In this document: positions 24,067-33,721 of the stretch, one piece after another
How the letters are laid out: every line of letters begins with the position of its first letter
How positions within the stretch are numbered: position 1 is the stretch's first letter
NCBI GenBank assembly: GCA_902560725.1
Contig: CACEMR010000014.1
Location: forward strand, 1-34,019
Direction of reading: 5' to 3'
DNA from: an uncultured Alphaproteobacteria bacterium
Lineage (GTDB): Bacteria; Pseudomonadota; Alphaproteobacteria; HIMB59; GCA-002718135
Length of the DNA stretch: 34,019 nt
The notes under the pieces: model-generated
Database searches by the model: none
Told to the model about the DNA's origin: nothing
The model's input: the letters and a program-made list of their open reading frames with translations, nothing else
Position numbers and translations under genes: made by a program

Positions 24067-26262
24067 TTATTCGCTAAATTTTAAATTTTTATTAAAAAAT
24101 TTTGGAATTTTTTTACCAGACTGGGCTCTTTTACCCAACCAAAAATCTATTTTATCAAGTTTTCTATTTTTTGATCCAGTATTCCAAGTTAATCCTTCTT
24201 CAGGATTTAAATCAACCAAATCAGATAAATAATCTTTTTCTTTTATTTTAATTAACTGAACTCCTGAACCTTTTTGTAGTTCCGGAATTAAACTAATATC
24301 AAAAGCTAACATTTTTTGTAATTTAGTAACACAAACTATGTGTGATTTTTCTAATAAAAATACTTTAATTACAGAATCATTATTTTTTAGATTGAAGAAT
24401 TGTTTACCTTTTCTTTGATTAGTAATAAAATATTCAATGTAACTTATAAATCCCTTTCCATTTTTTGAAGCTGCAAAGATTTTATTCTTACTTGAATCAA
24501 TTAAACCAACAACTTTATCATTTGGCATACTATCTACGAAATAGATAAAAGATTTAGGATTTGAATTGCCACTAGGAATAGCATTAGGATCGATTGAAAA
24601 AACTTTTCCAGAAGAAACAAACAATAATAGTTTTTGATTTGATAAAAGTTGCGATGAATAAAGTATGTCTTTATTATTTTTCTTAAGATCCTCAAATTCT
24701 ATATGATCTTTAAAACGTTTAAGATTAAATTCTTTATCTATTACTATAGTAAATTTTTCTACTTCTTTAAATTCGTCAATATTAACATCAGAGCTATAAT
24801 TTGACTCTTTTAAAATAACTGTTTTTCTTTCTTTAATTAAAGAATGTATTTCATTATTTATATTCTTTAATTCCTCAGATATAAAATTATCTAAAGATTT
24901 TTTATTAGTAATTAAATTTTTTAAATATTTTAAATCTTTATTAAGTATATTTATTTCTTGATTTATATTTTTTTCATCAATTTTTTTTAGTGATCCTAAT
25001 CTCATAGATAAAATTGAGTCAACTTGAAGTTCAGATAATTTAAATTTTCTTAATAATTCTTTTTTTGGTTCATCTTTAGTCCTTATAATCTTAATAATTC
25101 TATCAAGATTTTTGAAAACTATTTGAAAACCTTTTAATATTTCTAATCTTTTTTTAATTTTATTAATATTAAATTCTGATTTTCGTTTTATTGAGTTCTT
25201 TCTATGATCAAGAAAGTTTAATAAAATTTCAATTATTCCAATTTGTTTTGGAATAGTCCCATCAATAAGCACATTAAAGTTGCATGAATATCTTGTTGAA
25301 AGATCAGACAATTTAAAACATATTTCAATAAGTTTTTTAGGATCAATATTTCTATTTTTAGGCTTTAAAACTATTCTGATATTTTCATCAGACTCATCCA
25401 CTATATCATCTAAAGGAATTTTTTTTGTATTAATAAAATTTGCCAATTGTTCAATTATTTTTATTTTATTAACCTGATAAGGTATTTCATAAATAATAAT
25501 TTGATACATTCCATTTTTTAGATCTTCTTTTTTCCATTTAGAATTTATAATGAATGAACCTTTCCCTTTAGAATAGATTTCTTTTTTCTCACTATTGCTT
25601 AAAATTACTTCTCCACCTGTTGGAAAATCTGGTCCATTAAGTAATTTATTTATTTGTGTAAAATTAGTTTTGGGATTTTTAATTAATAAAATCAAACAAT
25701 CTATAAGTTCACTGATATTATGAGGAGGTATATTTGTAGCCATTCCGACTGCTATTCCCATTGAGCCATTAATTAGAATGTTAGGTAATTTAGATGGTAA
25801 AACTTCTGGTTCTAAGTTTTGACCATCATAATTTTCTTTAAAATCTACGGCATTTTCTTCCAATCCATCAAAAAAATAATTTGTATAATGTTCTAATCTA
25901 GCCTCAGTGTATCTCATAGCTGCTGGATTATCTCCATCGATATTTCCAAAATTACCTTGGCCATCGATTAGTTTTATTCTTGTGGAGAAATCTTGCGCCA
26001 TTCTCACTAAACTATCATATATAGCTTGATCGCCATGAGGATGAAATTTACCCATGACATCACCAACAATTCTTGCAGATTTTTTATAGCTTGAACTATC
26101 AAAAAGTTTTAATTGATACATTGAATAAATTATTCTTCTGTGGACTGGTTTCAAGCCATCTCTTACATCCGGTAAAGACCTAGAGACAATTGTTGAAATA
26201 GCATAAGAAAGATACTTTTGACTTAAAATATCATCAATATTTTTTTTGAAAAGCTTGTTCAT
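24067..26262 (-). CDS. parC: DNA topoisomerase IV subunit A
   Basis: This is the 731-residue DNA breakage-reunion subunit that decatenates chromosomes with ParE. It shows the ParC N-terminus (YAISTIVSRSLPDVRDGLKP), VGDVMGKFHPHGDQAIYDSL (about 66-85) and the catalytic Tyr118 in AMRYTEARL. The C-terminal beta-pinwheel is present but shortened and lacks the GyrA box, supporting ParC over GyrA. The conserved alphaproteobacterial order recO-parC agrees. It starts 2 bp after recO. Confidence 0.94.
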   Translation of the reverse strand: MNKLFKKNIDDILSQKYLSYAISTIVSRSLPDVRDGLKPVHRRIIYSMYQLKLFDSSSYKKSARIVGDVMGKFHPHGDQAIYDSLVRMAQDFSTRIKLIDGQGNFGNIDGDNPAAMRYTEARLEHYTNYFFDGLEENAVDFKENYDGQNLEPEVLPSKLPNILINGSMGIAVGMATNIPPHNISELIDCLILLIKNPKTNFTQINKLLNGPDFPTGGEVILSNSEKKEIYSKGKGSFIINSKWKKEDLKNGMYQIIIYEIPYQVNKIKIIEQLANFINTKKIPLDDIVDESDENIRIVLKPKNRNIDPKKLIEICFKLSDLSTRYSCNFNVLIDGTIPKQIGIIEILLNFLDHRKNSIKRKSEFNINKIKKRLEILKGFQIVFKNLDRIIKIIRTKDEPKKELLRKFKLSELQVDSILSMRLGSLKKIDEKNINQEINILNKDLKYLKNLITNKKSLDNFISEELKNINNEIHSLIKERKTVILKESNYSSDVNIDEFKEVEKFTIVIDKEFNLKRFKDHIEFEDLKKNNKDILYSSQLLSNQKLLLFVSSGKVFSIDPNAIPSGNSNPKSFIYFVDSMPNDKVVGLIDSSKNKIFAASKNGKGFISYIEYFITNQRKGKQFFNLKNNDSVIKVFLLEKSHIVCVTKLQKMLAFDISLIPELQKGSGVQLIKIKEKDYLSDLVDLNPEEGLTWNTGSKNRKLDKIDFWLGKRAQSGKKIPKFFNKNLKFSE

Positions 26263-26264
26263 AG

Positions 26265-26960
26265 TTATTTAATTTTATCAATAATTAGTTTTTTAAATAA
26301 ATAGTACTGATTTGGCAAACGAAGATTGAAATTCGATAGATGATTTCTTAAGTATACAGTTTCAAATATATTAAAAAAATTAATCACATTAACAGTATCA
26401 ATTTTAACATTATTTTTGTCTAAAAGATTATAGGGAAATTCAACTGATGTTTTTGTAATTACATTTTTAAATTCAAGTAAATCTAAATCAAAATATTTTT
26501 TGTTTTTTGCTTCTAAATAATCAATTTCGTATCCAATAATTTTTAGTAATTGAAACAAGAAAGAGCAAAAATCAGCAAACCATTTTTTGTTATTAAACAT
26601 ATTTAACAAAAAATTTTCTACAATATAGAAAATATTTTTTATTTTTTGTCCCTCTATAATAGATAAATTTATCAATGAAGTAACACATATTAAACAATTT
26701 AATTTGTATTTGTCGTTTATAATCTTTGAAATAAAAGGTTTTGATAATTCTGCATTGATTGATGAAGGCCTATTTGATTTATATGATACTTCAAAATCTA
26801 GAAAATAACCAATTTGAAAAATATTTCTTTTTTTTTTTGAGAGACCTCCATAGACAATACCAGAAATTAATTCATCAGAATTAGACAAAAATTTAACTAA
26901 TAAATCGTTTTCCTTATGTACTTTTAAGTAAAGTAAGATACCTCTATATTTTGTCTGCAT
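26265..26960 (-). CDS. recO: DNA repair protein RecO
   Basis: RecO loads RecA onto SSB-coated DNA with RecR. The 231-residue protein has an N-terminal OB-fold with GILLYLKVHKENDLLVKFLS (about 7-26) and GIVYGGLSKKKRN (34-46), followed by a helical domain. The zinc-finger cysteines found in many RecO proteins are absent. It overlaps era by 17 bp. Conservation is weak outside the OB-fold, but the era-recO-parC order supports the call. Confidence 0.9.
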   Translation of the reverse strand: MQTKYRGILLYLKVHKENDLLVKFLSNSDELISGIVYGGLSKKKRNIFQIGYFLDFEVSYKSNRPSSINAELSKPFISKIINDKYKLNCLICVTSLINLSIIEGQKIKNIFYIVENFLLNMFNNKKWFADFCSFLFQLLKIIGYEIDYLEAKNKKYFDLDLLEFKNVITKTSVEFPYNLLDKNNVKIDTVNVINFFNIFETVYLRNHLSNFNLRLPNQYYLFKKLIIDKIK

Positions 26961-27801
26961 TTAATGTAGTTAAATGTATATATAAATGTATCTTGTTTTT
27001 TAAGATTTTAGATATACTAGTTTGACTTTTTATTCTTATTTCTTTAATTTTTTCACCATTTCTACCAAGAATAATTTTTTTATAACGTTTATTTTTGATT
27101 TGAATTTCTTGTTTAATTTTAAGATCTCCATTTTTAAGATATTTAAACATTTTATTTTTAATTTTAATATTATAAGGAATTTCTTTATGCAAAAGTGTTA
27201 AAATTGCATTTCTTGTACTTTCATTTGAAATAAAAATATCATCTTTATTAGAAATTTCATTGTTATTATATAACCAGTCAGAATTATAAGCTTTTGATAA
27301 AAGATATTTATTTAGTAGTGTTAATCCTAATTTTTTTTTAGCTGAAATAGAAAAAAATGAGTCAAGTTTAATTTCTTTATTTAATTCTTTAATTTTAGGA
27401 AGAATTTCTTTTTTATCAATTAAATCATTTTTGTTAAAAATAATTATAATATTTTTTTTTAATTCATTTAACTTATTTATATTATTAATAATTTCATTTG
27501 AATTATACTTTCTAACATCTACTAAATAAATTATTAAATCTGACTCGTTAAGGCCATTCCACAAATTTTGTTTTAATTTTTTATTATTGATATTAATTTT
27601 TTTTAAATGTTGCAATCCTGGTGTATCGTAAAAAACTAATTGATTGTTTTTTATATTAAGTATTCCAAGAATAAGATCTTCTGTGGTATTTATTTTTTTA
27701 TTTGTAATCGATATTGTTTCTCCAATTAATCCATTTAACAAAGTTGATTTTCCAGCATTTGTTTTGCCTATTATACTAATTTTAAGTAATTTTTTTTTCA
27801 T
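26944..27801 (-). CDS. era: GTPase Era
   Basis: Era binds 16S rRNA and assists small-subunit maturation. The 285-residue protein has G1 GKTNAGKST (12-20, with Thr in place of the usual Pro-Asn variant), G3 DTPG (59-62), G4 NKND (122-125) and G5 SAKKKLGL. A C-terminal KH domain (IILGRNGEKIKEI) follows. It overlaps rnc by 20 bp and recO by 17 bp, in the classic rnc-era-recO cluster. Confidence 0.96.
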   Translation of the reverse strand: MKKKLLKISIIGKTNAGKSTLLNGLIGETISITNKKINTTEDLILGILNIKNNQLVFYDTPGLQHLKKININNKKLKQNLWNGLNESDLIIYLVDVRKYNSNEIINNINKLNELKKNIIIIFNKNDLIDKKEILPKIKELNKEIKLDSFFSISAKKKLGLTLLNKYLLSKAYNSDWLYNNNEISNKDDIFISNESTRNAILTLLHKEIPYNIKIKNKMFKYLKNGDLKIKQEIQIKNKRYKKIILGRNGEKIKEIRIKSQTSISKILKNKIHLYIHLTTLNADKI

Positions 27802-28486
27802 TAATGATTTTTAAAGCTTCACTTGCTGCTTTTGTCTCAGCTTCTCTTATGGATGATCCTTCAGCAGTAATCTTTTTCAAGTCTAAAACATTTAAATTAA
27901 TTGTAAATAATGGAGAGTGAGCAGGACCTTTTTTTTTAATAAGTTTATATTCTGGAAGTTTTTTTGATTTTTGCTGTGATATTTCTTGTAATGATGTTTT
28001 AGGATCTTGTGTATTTGAAATTTGGATATCTAAATATTGGGACCAAAATTTTTTTACAAAATTGAAAGATGATTTGTATCCGCCATCAATAAATATAGCG
28101 CCAATAATTGATTCTACAGAATCAGAAAATATTGACTTTAACATTTTTTTATTATTTTTTTTAAAATTGTATAATAATATTTTATCAACTTCTAATTCTA
28201 ATGAAATTTTGTGTAAAAAATTTTTTTGAACTAAGTATGAATATCTTTTAGATAAATCCCCTTCATCAAAATTTTTGTATTTATTAAAAAGTAATGATGC
28301 AATTATTAAACCTAATACTCTATCACCAAGAAATTCAAATCTTTCAAATTGATTAAAATTTTTTAAATAAGAATTATTATCAATATAGTAACTTGGATGT
28401 GTTAAAGATTGTTTTAATATTAAAATATTTTTAAATTTATAGTCAATCTTTTTTTCAAAAGAATTTAATTTTTTTTTTTGTATCAT
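27782..28486 (-). CDS. rnc: Ribonuclease III
   Basis: This is a 234-residue double-strand RNA endonuclease that processes rRNA and mRNA. The signature FERFEFLGDRVLGL (47-60) gives the metal ligands Glu51 and Asp55, and DSVESIIGAIFIDGGY supplies the second set. A dsRNA-binding domain occupies about 155-230 (DPKTSLQEISQQK...REAETKAASEALK). It overlaps lepB by 4 bp (ATGA). Confidence 0.97.
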   Translation of the reverse strand: MIQKKKLNSFEKKIDYKFKNILILKQSLTHPSYYIDNNSYLKNFNQFERFEFLGDRVLGLIIASLLFNKYKNFDEGDLSKRYSYLVQKNFLHKISLELEVDKILLYNFKKNNKKMLKSIFSDSVESIIGAIFIDGGYKSSFNFVKKFWSQYLDIQISNTQDPKTSLQEISQQKSKKLPEYKLIKKKGPAHSPLFTINLNVLDLKKITAEGSSIREAETKAASEALKIINEKKIT

Positions 28487-29232
28487 TGAATTTTTTGAAA
28501 CAATCTATCGTATCTAATTGAATAAGGCCATTTCCATATTTCTAAAAATCTAGAATTTTCTAATGAAAAAAATATAAATTGCGCTTTACCAATAACATTT
28601 TCTAATGGAATAAAGCCTACAGTATTAAATCTACTATCTTGTGAATTATCTCTATTATCCCCCATTACAAAAATTTTATCAGCTGGAACATTAAATTCTT
28701 CAGTATTGTCAGCTTCGGTAAAATCATAAATATCTAATACTTTTACTTCTTTATTAAAAAAATATTCAAGAAATTGTCTTCTTCTACCTTTATTAACAAT
28801 AATTTGATTTTTTTGCGTATCAATAAAAGTTTCAATTTTCTTTCTCAAAACTAATGATCCATTAATTCGAATTTCTCCATTAATTATTTTAATTTTATCA
28901 CCTGGTAATCCTATAACTCTTTTTATATAATCAGTTCTATTATTTTGTGGGGTTTTAAAAACGACAATATCTCCTCTTTTTGGATTTTGAGATAAAATTT
29001 TTCCTTTTATTATCTTTCCTTTTGAGTCACCAAGAGAGAAAGGAAATGAATGTCGCGAATATCCATATGAATATTTTGATACAAAAATAAAATCACCAAC
29101 TAATAAATTAGGTTTCATTGACCCAGATGGAATATTAAATGGCTCAAATAAGAATGATCTAATTAGTAAAGCTATAAATATTGCAATTAAAATAGATATT
29201 GTATTATTGAAAATTTTATTTTTTGATTTCAT
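28483..29232 (-). CDS. lepB: Signal peptidase I
   Basis: This is a 249-residue inner-membrane serine peptidase that removes signal peptides. One N-terminal transmembrane helix (about 9-27) is followed by the nucleophile Ser38 in NIPSGSMKP, the general base Lys104 in DYIKRVIGLPGD, and the GDNRDNSQDSR box. It overlaps acpS by 4 bp and rnc by 4 bp, so the three are translationally coupled. Confidence 0.97.
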   Translation of the reverse strand: MKSKNKIFNNTISILIAIFIALLIRSFLFEPFNIPSGSMKPNLLVGDFIFVSKYSYGYSRHSFPFSLGDSKGKIIKGKILSQNPKRGDIVVFKTPQNNRTDYIKRVIGLPGDKIKIINGEIRINGSLVLRKKIETFIDTQKNQIIVNKGRRRQFLEYFFNKEVKVLDIYDFTEADNTEEFNVPADKIFVMGDNRDNSQDSRFNTVGFIPLENVIGKAQFIFFSLENSRFLEIWKWPYSIRYDRLFQKIQ

Positions 29233-29612
29233 TTTGAAATAATAACATTTGCTATTGCAAATTCTTTTTCATCACTTAAAGAAACTTCAATTTGGTAATT
29301 ATTTTTACTTAATTTTTTTAAAATTTTTTTAGCATTATTATGAAGAACAATATAAGGTTTTCCAAACTTGTTATTTCTAACTTCTATATCTTTCCAGAAA
29401 ACACCTCTGGCTAAACCTGTGCCTAATGCTTTAGCACATGCTTCTTTTGCGGCATATCTTTTAGCATAAGACTCAACTAAATTATATCTTGAATCAGACT
29501 TTTTAATTTCAAATTCATGGAAACATTTTCTTTTAAATCTGTTACCGTATTTATTAATTACTTTTCTTATTCTTCTAATATCAATAATATCTGCACCAAT
29601 TCCAATTATCAT
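29229..29612 (-). CDS. acpS: Holo-[acyl-carrier-protein] synthase
   Basis: AcpS transfers 4'-phosphopantetheine from CoA to apo-ACP. The 127-residue protein shows GIGADIIDIRRI (4-15), with the Mg-binding Asp, and YAKRYAAKEACAKALG (about 49-64), followed by VSLSDEKEFAIANVII at the C-terminus. The length is normal. It lies 3 bp after rsh; the pdxJ gene often found at this point in alphaproteobacteria is missing. Confidence 0.96.
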   Translation of the reverse strand: MIIGIGADIIDIRRIRKVINKYGNRFKRKCFHEFEIKKSDSRYNLVESYAKRYAAKEACAKALGTGLARGVFWKDIEVRNNKFGKPYIVLHNNAKKILKKLSKNNYQIEVSLSDEKEFAIANVIISK

Positions 29613-29615
29613 ATT

Positions 29616-31739
29616 CTAACCTTTTAATCTCTCTAATGAGGAAACTTCAGACTCCATTCTTAACGCTGCTATTATATTTTCTAAATGATTAGCATCTCTA
29701 ACTTCTATATCAATTATTATTTCAAAAAAATCAGCTTTTCTGACTGAAAAATTAATATTTGAAATATTGCCATTATTTTTTGCAATAACTGATGTTACTT
29801 TTCCTAAACTACCTGGCTTATTATTTAAAACTACCACAATACGAGAATTCGATATTACATCTTGATTACTATTTAATTCCCATGAAACATCTAACCACCG
29901 ATCAGGTGCATCTTGATATGATATCAAAGTTTCACAATCAATAGTATGTACTGCAACTCCAATCCCTGCAGTTACAATACCAACTATTTTATCTCCTTTA
30001 ATAGGAGAGCAGCATCCTGCAAGATGATATGACATTCCAGCAGTTAAACCTCTTAGTTGAATAGAATTATTCGATTTATCATTAAATTTTTTATTCGCTT
30101 TGTGATTATATTCTGGATATATTTTTTTCAAAACTGAAGCCGCGGTAATTGAGCCAGATCCAAGCATTTCATATAAATCTTCAATAGATTTTAGTTTAAA
30201 TTCATTTTTAATCTTTTCTTCAATAATATTATTAATTTGATAATTTTCTTTTTGAAAAAAAGTAATTAATATTTCTCTACCAAATAATATGTATTCATCT
30301 TTTTTCTTTGATCTAAAAAATCTTTTAAGTTGAGATTTAACCTTTGTTGTAACAGCAAATCTCTGCCATAATGGAGAAGGTTGAGATTGTTGAGATGTAA
30401 TTATTTCTATTTGATCTCCATTTTTTAGAATTGTTTTCAATGGCTGTAATTTTTCATTAATTTTAACAGCTACACATTTATCTCCCACTTGACTGTGTAT
30501 AGAGTAAGCAAAATCAATTGGTGTAGCATTTTTAGGTAATTCAATTACATCTCCTTTAGGGGTAAAAACATAAATATCATTTTGAAAAACTTTTAATTTA
30601 GAATTTTCTATAAGTTCATCCTGTGAATTTGATGTATTCATGGAGTCAATTAAATCATGAATCCACATATATTCTTTTGCATCTTTTTCCTTGATTTTTT
30701 TTGGATCTTTATATTTCCAGTGAGCTGCAACACCATAATCTGCAATTTGGTTCATTACATTTGACCTGAATTGAATTTCAATTTTTTTATTTTTTGGACC
30801 CATAACAGATGAATGTAAAGCTCTATAGCCATTTGATTTTGGAGCTGATATAAAATCTTTAAATCTTCCCTGGATATATGGAAATCTTCTGTGAATAATA
30901 CCTAAACATCTGTAACACTCTCTTGTTGAGTTTGTAATTACTTTAAAAGCCATTATATCTGACAGTTGTTCAAAAGATATATTCTTGTTTTTAATTTTAT
31001 TCCAAATTGAAAAAGGTGATTTAATTCTACCTTCAATTTTACAAAAAATATCTTCTTTCAAAAAAATTTTTTTTAAATCATATCTTATTTCATCAATAAT
31101 ATTTTCATCTTTTGATTTTAAATATTCAAGTCTATCTAATATTGATTGTCTAGCTTCAGGATTGATTATTTTAAATGCAAGATCTTCTAATTCATCTTGC
31201 CATTCTTTCATACCTAATCTCTGCGCTAAAGGAGCATAAACTTCAAGAGTCTCTAGTGATATATTTATTTTTTTATTATCATCGTCTAAAAAATTTAATG
31301 TTCTCATATTGTGTAATCTGTCCGCTAACTTTATTAATATAACTCGGAGATCTTTTGTAGTAGCTAATATTAATTTTTTATAATTTTCACCAAATTTTTG
31401 TTTATTAGCCTTTAGATAGTATTTACTAATTTTAGTTAATCCTTGAACTAATTCAGATATTTGTTTTCCAAATCTTAAATTAATTTGATCAATACCCAAA
31501 TCTGTATCTTCAACAGTATCATGAAGTAAACCAGCAGCGATTGAATCACTATCTAATTTTATTGAAGTTAGAATTTTTGCTACCTCTAAAGGATGAACTA
31601 TAAATGGATCACCTGATTTTCTTAATTGATTACTGTGTACATTTTCACTTAATGTAAGTGCTTCTTGAATTTTTCTTCTTTCCTCAGCGTTTAAATAATA
31701 AGTTAGCTTTTCAAGTTCTTTCAAAATCTCCTTGATCAT
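29616..31739 (-). CDS. rsh: Bifunctional (p)ppGpp synthetase/hydrolase (Rsh, RelA/SpoT type)
   Basis: This is the stringent-response enzyme. The 707-residue protein has an intact HD hydrolase domain (LLHDTVEDTD, His73/Asp74) and a synthetase domain at about 230-345 (GRIKSPFSIWNK, GYRALHSSV, IEIQFRSNVM), so both activities are predicted. It also has a TGS domain (about 390-450), the AGCCSPIKGD segment, and a C-terminal ACT domain (RIVVVLNNKPGSLGKV). Being the only such gene visible, it is probably the single alphaproteobacterial Rsh. It lies 61 bp downstream of rpoZ; rpoZ-rsh is a widely conserved pair. Confidence 0.96.
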   Translation of the reverse strand: MIKEILKELEKLTYYLNAEERRKIQEALTLSENVHSNQLRKSGDPFIVHPLEVAKILTSIKLDSDSIAAGLLHDTVEDTDLGIDQINLRFGKQISELVQGLTKISKYYLKANKQKFGENYKKLILATTKDLRVILIKLADRLHNMRTLNFLDDDNKKINISLETLEVYAPLAQRLGMKEWQDELEDLAFKIINPEARQSILDRLEYLKSKDENIIDEIRYDLKKIFLKEDIFCKIEGRIKSPFSIWNKIKNKNISFEQLSDIMAFKVITNSTRECYRCLGIIHRRFPYIQGRFKDFISAPKSNGYRALHSSVMGPKNKKIEIQFRSNVMNQIADYGVAAHWKYKDPKKIKEKDAKEYMWIHDLIDSMNTSNSQDELIENSKLKVFQNDIYVFTPKGDVIELPKNATPIDFAYSIHSQVGDKCVAVKINEKLQPLKTILKNGDQIEIITSQQSQPSPLWQRFAVTTKVKSQLKRFFRSKKKDEYILFGREILITFFQKENYQINNIIEEKIKNEFKLKSIEDLYEMLGSGSITAASVLKKIYPEYNHKANKKFNDKSNNSIQLRGLTAGMSYHLAGCCSPIKGDKIVGIVTAGIGVAVHTIDCETLISYQDAPDRWLDVSWELNSNQDVISNSRIVVVLNNKPGSLGKVTSVIAKNNGNISNINFSVRKADFFEIIIDIEVRDANHLENIIAALRMESEVSSLERLKG

Positions 31740-31800
31740 AGTTGTAAAGAAATTATTTAATAAAGTTTAAATATCCTAATTTTATAGAATTGTAGATATT

Positions 31801-32235
31801 TTAATCACTTACTTCTTCTTGAGACTCTGATATTTCATCAATTGAAGAATCCATTTCAGCATCTATTTGTTCTGTTTCTTCATTAGGATTTTTTTTCTCA
31901 CCTATAACTTCATCTTTTTCTTCTTGAGAAAGTTGCAATAAATTTTCTTCTTCACTAGATGTATCATCAATATCGTTATTTAAATCAGTTTCTTCTTCAT
32001 CTTCTGTTAGAGTTACAGTTTGATATTCTTCAATTAAATCATTTTTTAACTCATCAATTGATAATTTTTCATCAGCTATTTCTCTTAGAGCTATAACAGT
32101 ATTTTTATCATTATCTTTATCGACATTAGGAGTCTCACCAGAATGAAGTTTTCGTGCTCTGTTTGAAGCAACTAAAACTAATTCAAATCTACTAGGAAAT
32201 TTATCAATACAATCTTCTACAGTAATTCTAGCCAT
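31801..32235 (-). CDS. rpoZ: RNA polymerase omega subunit with acidic C-terminal tail
   Basis: Omega promotes assembly of RNA polymerase and is part of the ppGpp binding site. The first 58 residues hold the fold: [31 protein letters not shown] and [14 protein letters not shown]. Residues 59-144 are an extremely acidic, low-complexity tail rich in Glu, Asp and Ser. The 144-residue total is long for omega (usually 70-130). A TTTACT/TATAAG pair with 16-nt spacing lies just upstream (32242-32269) and would give almost no leader. It is followed by rsh, its functional partner in the stringent response. Confidence 0.95.
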   Translation of the reverse strand: MARITVEDCIDKFPSRFELVLVASNRARKLHSGETPNVDKDNDKNTVIALREIADEKLSIDELKNDLIEEYQTVTLTEDEEETDLNNDIDDTSSEEENLLQLSQEEKDEVIGEKKNPNEETEQIDAEMDSSIDEISESQEEVSD

Positions 32236-32273
32236 ATGGGGCTTATAAATATCAATTTTAAAAAGTAAACAAT

Positions 32274-32720
32274 TTAATTTTGTGTCAATATTCTTGATTT
32301 TTTTATATTCCAGTCTTTTTCCTTTATTGATTGCCTTTTGTCATATTTTTTCTTTCCTTTTCCAAGTCCAAATAATAACTTGGCAAATCCTTTATCTGAA
32401 AAATATAGATTAATTGGAACAAGTGAAATCCCACCTTGTTTGATAGCTCCTAGTATTTTGTTAAATTCTTTTTTTTTTATTAGTAGTTTTCTATCTCTGT
32501 TAGGAATATAATTTTTATTGGCTGCATTGTTATATTTTTTTATAAAACAATTAGATAACCATAATGCACCATCTTTTTCCATTATATAAGAACCTCTTAA
32601 TGATCCTGTATTAATTCTTAATGATTTAACTTCTGAACCTAACAGAACAATACCAGCATCAATTTTTTCAGAGAAAAGAAAATCATAATTAGCTCGCGAA
32701 TTTGCGGCAATAATTTTCAT
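32274..32720 (-). CDS. smpB: SsrA-binding protein SmpB
   Basis: SmpB delivers tmRNA to stalled ribosomes for trans-translation. The 148-residue protein has [21 protein letters not shown] (tract about 8-28), the GSEVKSLR core (28-35), [17 protein letters not shown] (about 113-129) and the basic C-terminal tail that occupies the mRNA channel. It directly follows the dapA stop codon (no gap). The dapA-smpB-rpoZ-rsh order is common in alphaproteobacteria. Confidence 0.97.
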   Translation of the reverse strand: MKIIAANSRANYDFLFSEKIDAGIVLLGSEVKSLRINTGSLRGSYIMEKDGALWLSNCFIKKYNNAANKNYIPNRDRKLLIKKKEFNKILGAIKQGGISLVPINLYFSDKGFAKLLFGLGKGKKKYDKRQSIKEKDWNIKKSRILTQN

Positions 32721-33593
32721 TTAAATCAAGTCGTTATCTTTTAAACAATTTTTTACCTCTGCCTTTGTTTTGTCATTAATTTCAACAAGAGGTAATCTAG
32801 TATCTGGTTCACAAAGACCTTTTAAATGAGCGGCATACTTAACAGGTCCTGGACTTGACTCTAAAAATAGAGCATTATGCAGACTTGCTAATTTTAAATT
32901 TATTTCTTGAGCTTTAGTTATATTTCCATCTCTCCATTGTTGGTGCATTTCTGAACATAATTTTGGTGCTATATTAGCGGTAACTGAAATACATCCATGA
33001 CCTCCTTGTGCCAAATAAGCTAAAGCAGTTCCATCTTCACCTGATAAATAACAAAAATTACTGTTCATTCTTTTACTAGTTAAAACTGGTCTGAATAAGT
33101 CATTTGTAGCATCTTTAACACCTACAATATTTTTTAATTTTGATAACTTAATCATAGTATCTATAGACATATCTACAATGGACCTACCAGGTATGTTGTA
33201 AATTATAATTGGTATGTTTGAATTATCAGCAATAGATTTGTAATGCTCATACAAACCAGATTGAGTAGGTTTATTATAATATGGTGTAACAATTAAAGCT
33301 GCATCTGCTCCTGCTTTTTCTGCATGTTGTGTAAACTCAATAGCCTCAATTGTGTTATTAGAACCTGTACCCGCTATCACAGGTACTCTTTTATCATTTA
33401 TTCTAATAGTCTCTTCAACAATTTTTTTATGTTCATCGTGTGATAATGTTGGTGACTCTCCTGTTGTTCCACATGGTACAAGACCATTTGAATTATTGCT
33501 TATTAAATATTCTAAAACTTTACTAAGAGATTCATAATCAACTTCATTATTTTTGAAAGGTGTAATAACAGCAGGAATACTTCCGTAAAACAT
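32721..33593 (-). CDS. dapA: 4-hydroxy-tetrahydrodipicolinate synthase
   Basis: DapA condenses pyruvate with aspartate semialdehyde at the entry to diaminopimelate and lysine synthesis. The 290-residue TIM barrel has GSIPAVITPF at the start, CGTTGESPTL (41-50), VTPYYNKPTQ (102-111), Tyr132 in IIYNIPGR and the Schiff-base Lys160 in VGVKDAT. The start codon lies only 8 nt after the mature 3' end of tRNA-Ser, so its mRNA must be released from, or read through, the tRNA precursor. No SD is visible. Confidence 0.97.
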   Translation of the reverse strand: MFYGSIPAVITPFKNNEVDYESLSKVLEYLISNNSNGLVPCGTTGESPTLSHDEHKKIVEETIRINDKRVPVIAGTGSNNTIEAIEFTQHAEKAGADAALIVTPYYNKPTQSGLYEHYKSIADNSNIPIIIYNIPGRSIVDMSIDTMIKLSKLKNIVGVKDATNDLFRPVLTSKRMNSNFCYLSGEDGTALAYLAQGGHGCISVTANIAPKLCSEMHQQWRDGNITKAQEINLKLASLHNALFLESSPGPVKYAAHLKGLCEPDTRLPLVEINDKTKAEVKNCLKDNDLI

Positions 33594-33601
33594 AAATTAT
33601 G

Positions 33602-33693
33602 TGGCGGAGAGAGAGGGATTCGAACCCTCGGAAGGAATTACTTCCTTCGCAGGTTTAGCAAACCTGTGGTTTAAGCCACTCACCCATCTCTCC
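33602..33693 (-). tRNA. tRNA-Ser (GCU anticodon)
   Basis: On the minus strand a complete class II tRNA folds. The acceptor stem GGAGAGA pairs with TCTCTCC, the discriminator is G, and CCA is encoded (33604-33602). The anticodon arm CAGGT-TTGCTAA-ACCTG places GCT at 34-36, and the T-arm holds GGTTCGAATCC. The long variable arm (GAAGGAAG...CTTCC type) is diagnostic for serine. It reads AGC/AGU codons. It lies immediately upstream of dapA. Confidence 0.97.
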
Positions 33694-33721
33694 TGTTGTT
33701 GTTTCATAGTAGTATTATTAA

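Noticed and set aside
26944..26960. Possible frameshift where era and recO overlap
   Set aside because: Both reading frames remain complete with family motifs; overlaps of 17-20 bp occur repeatedly in this compact genome.
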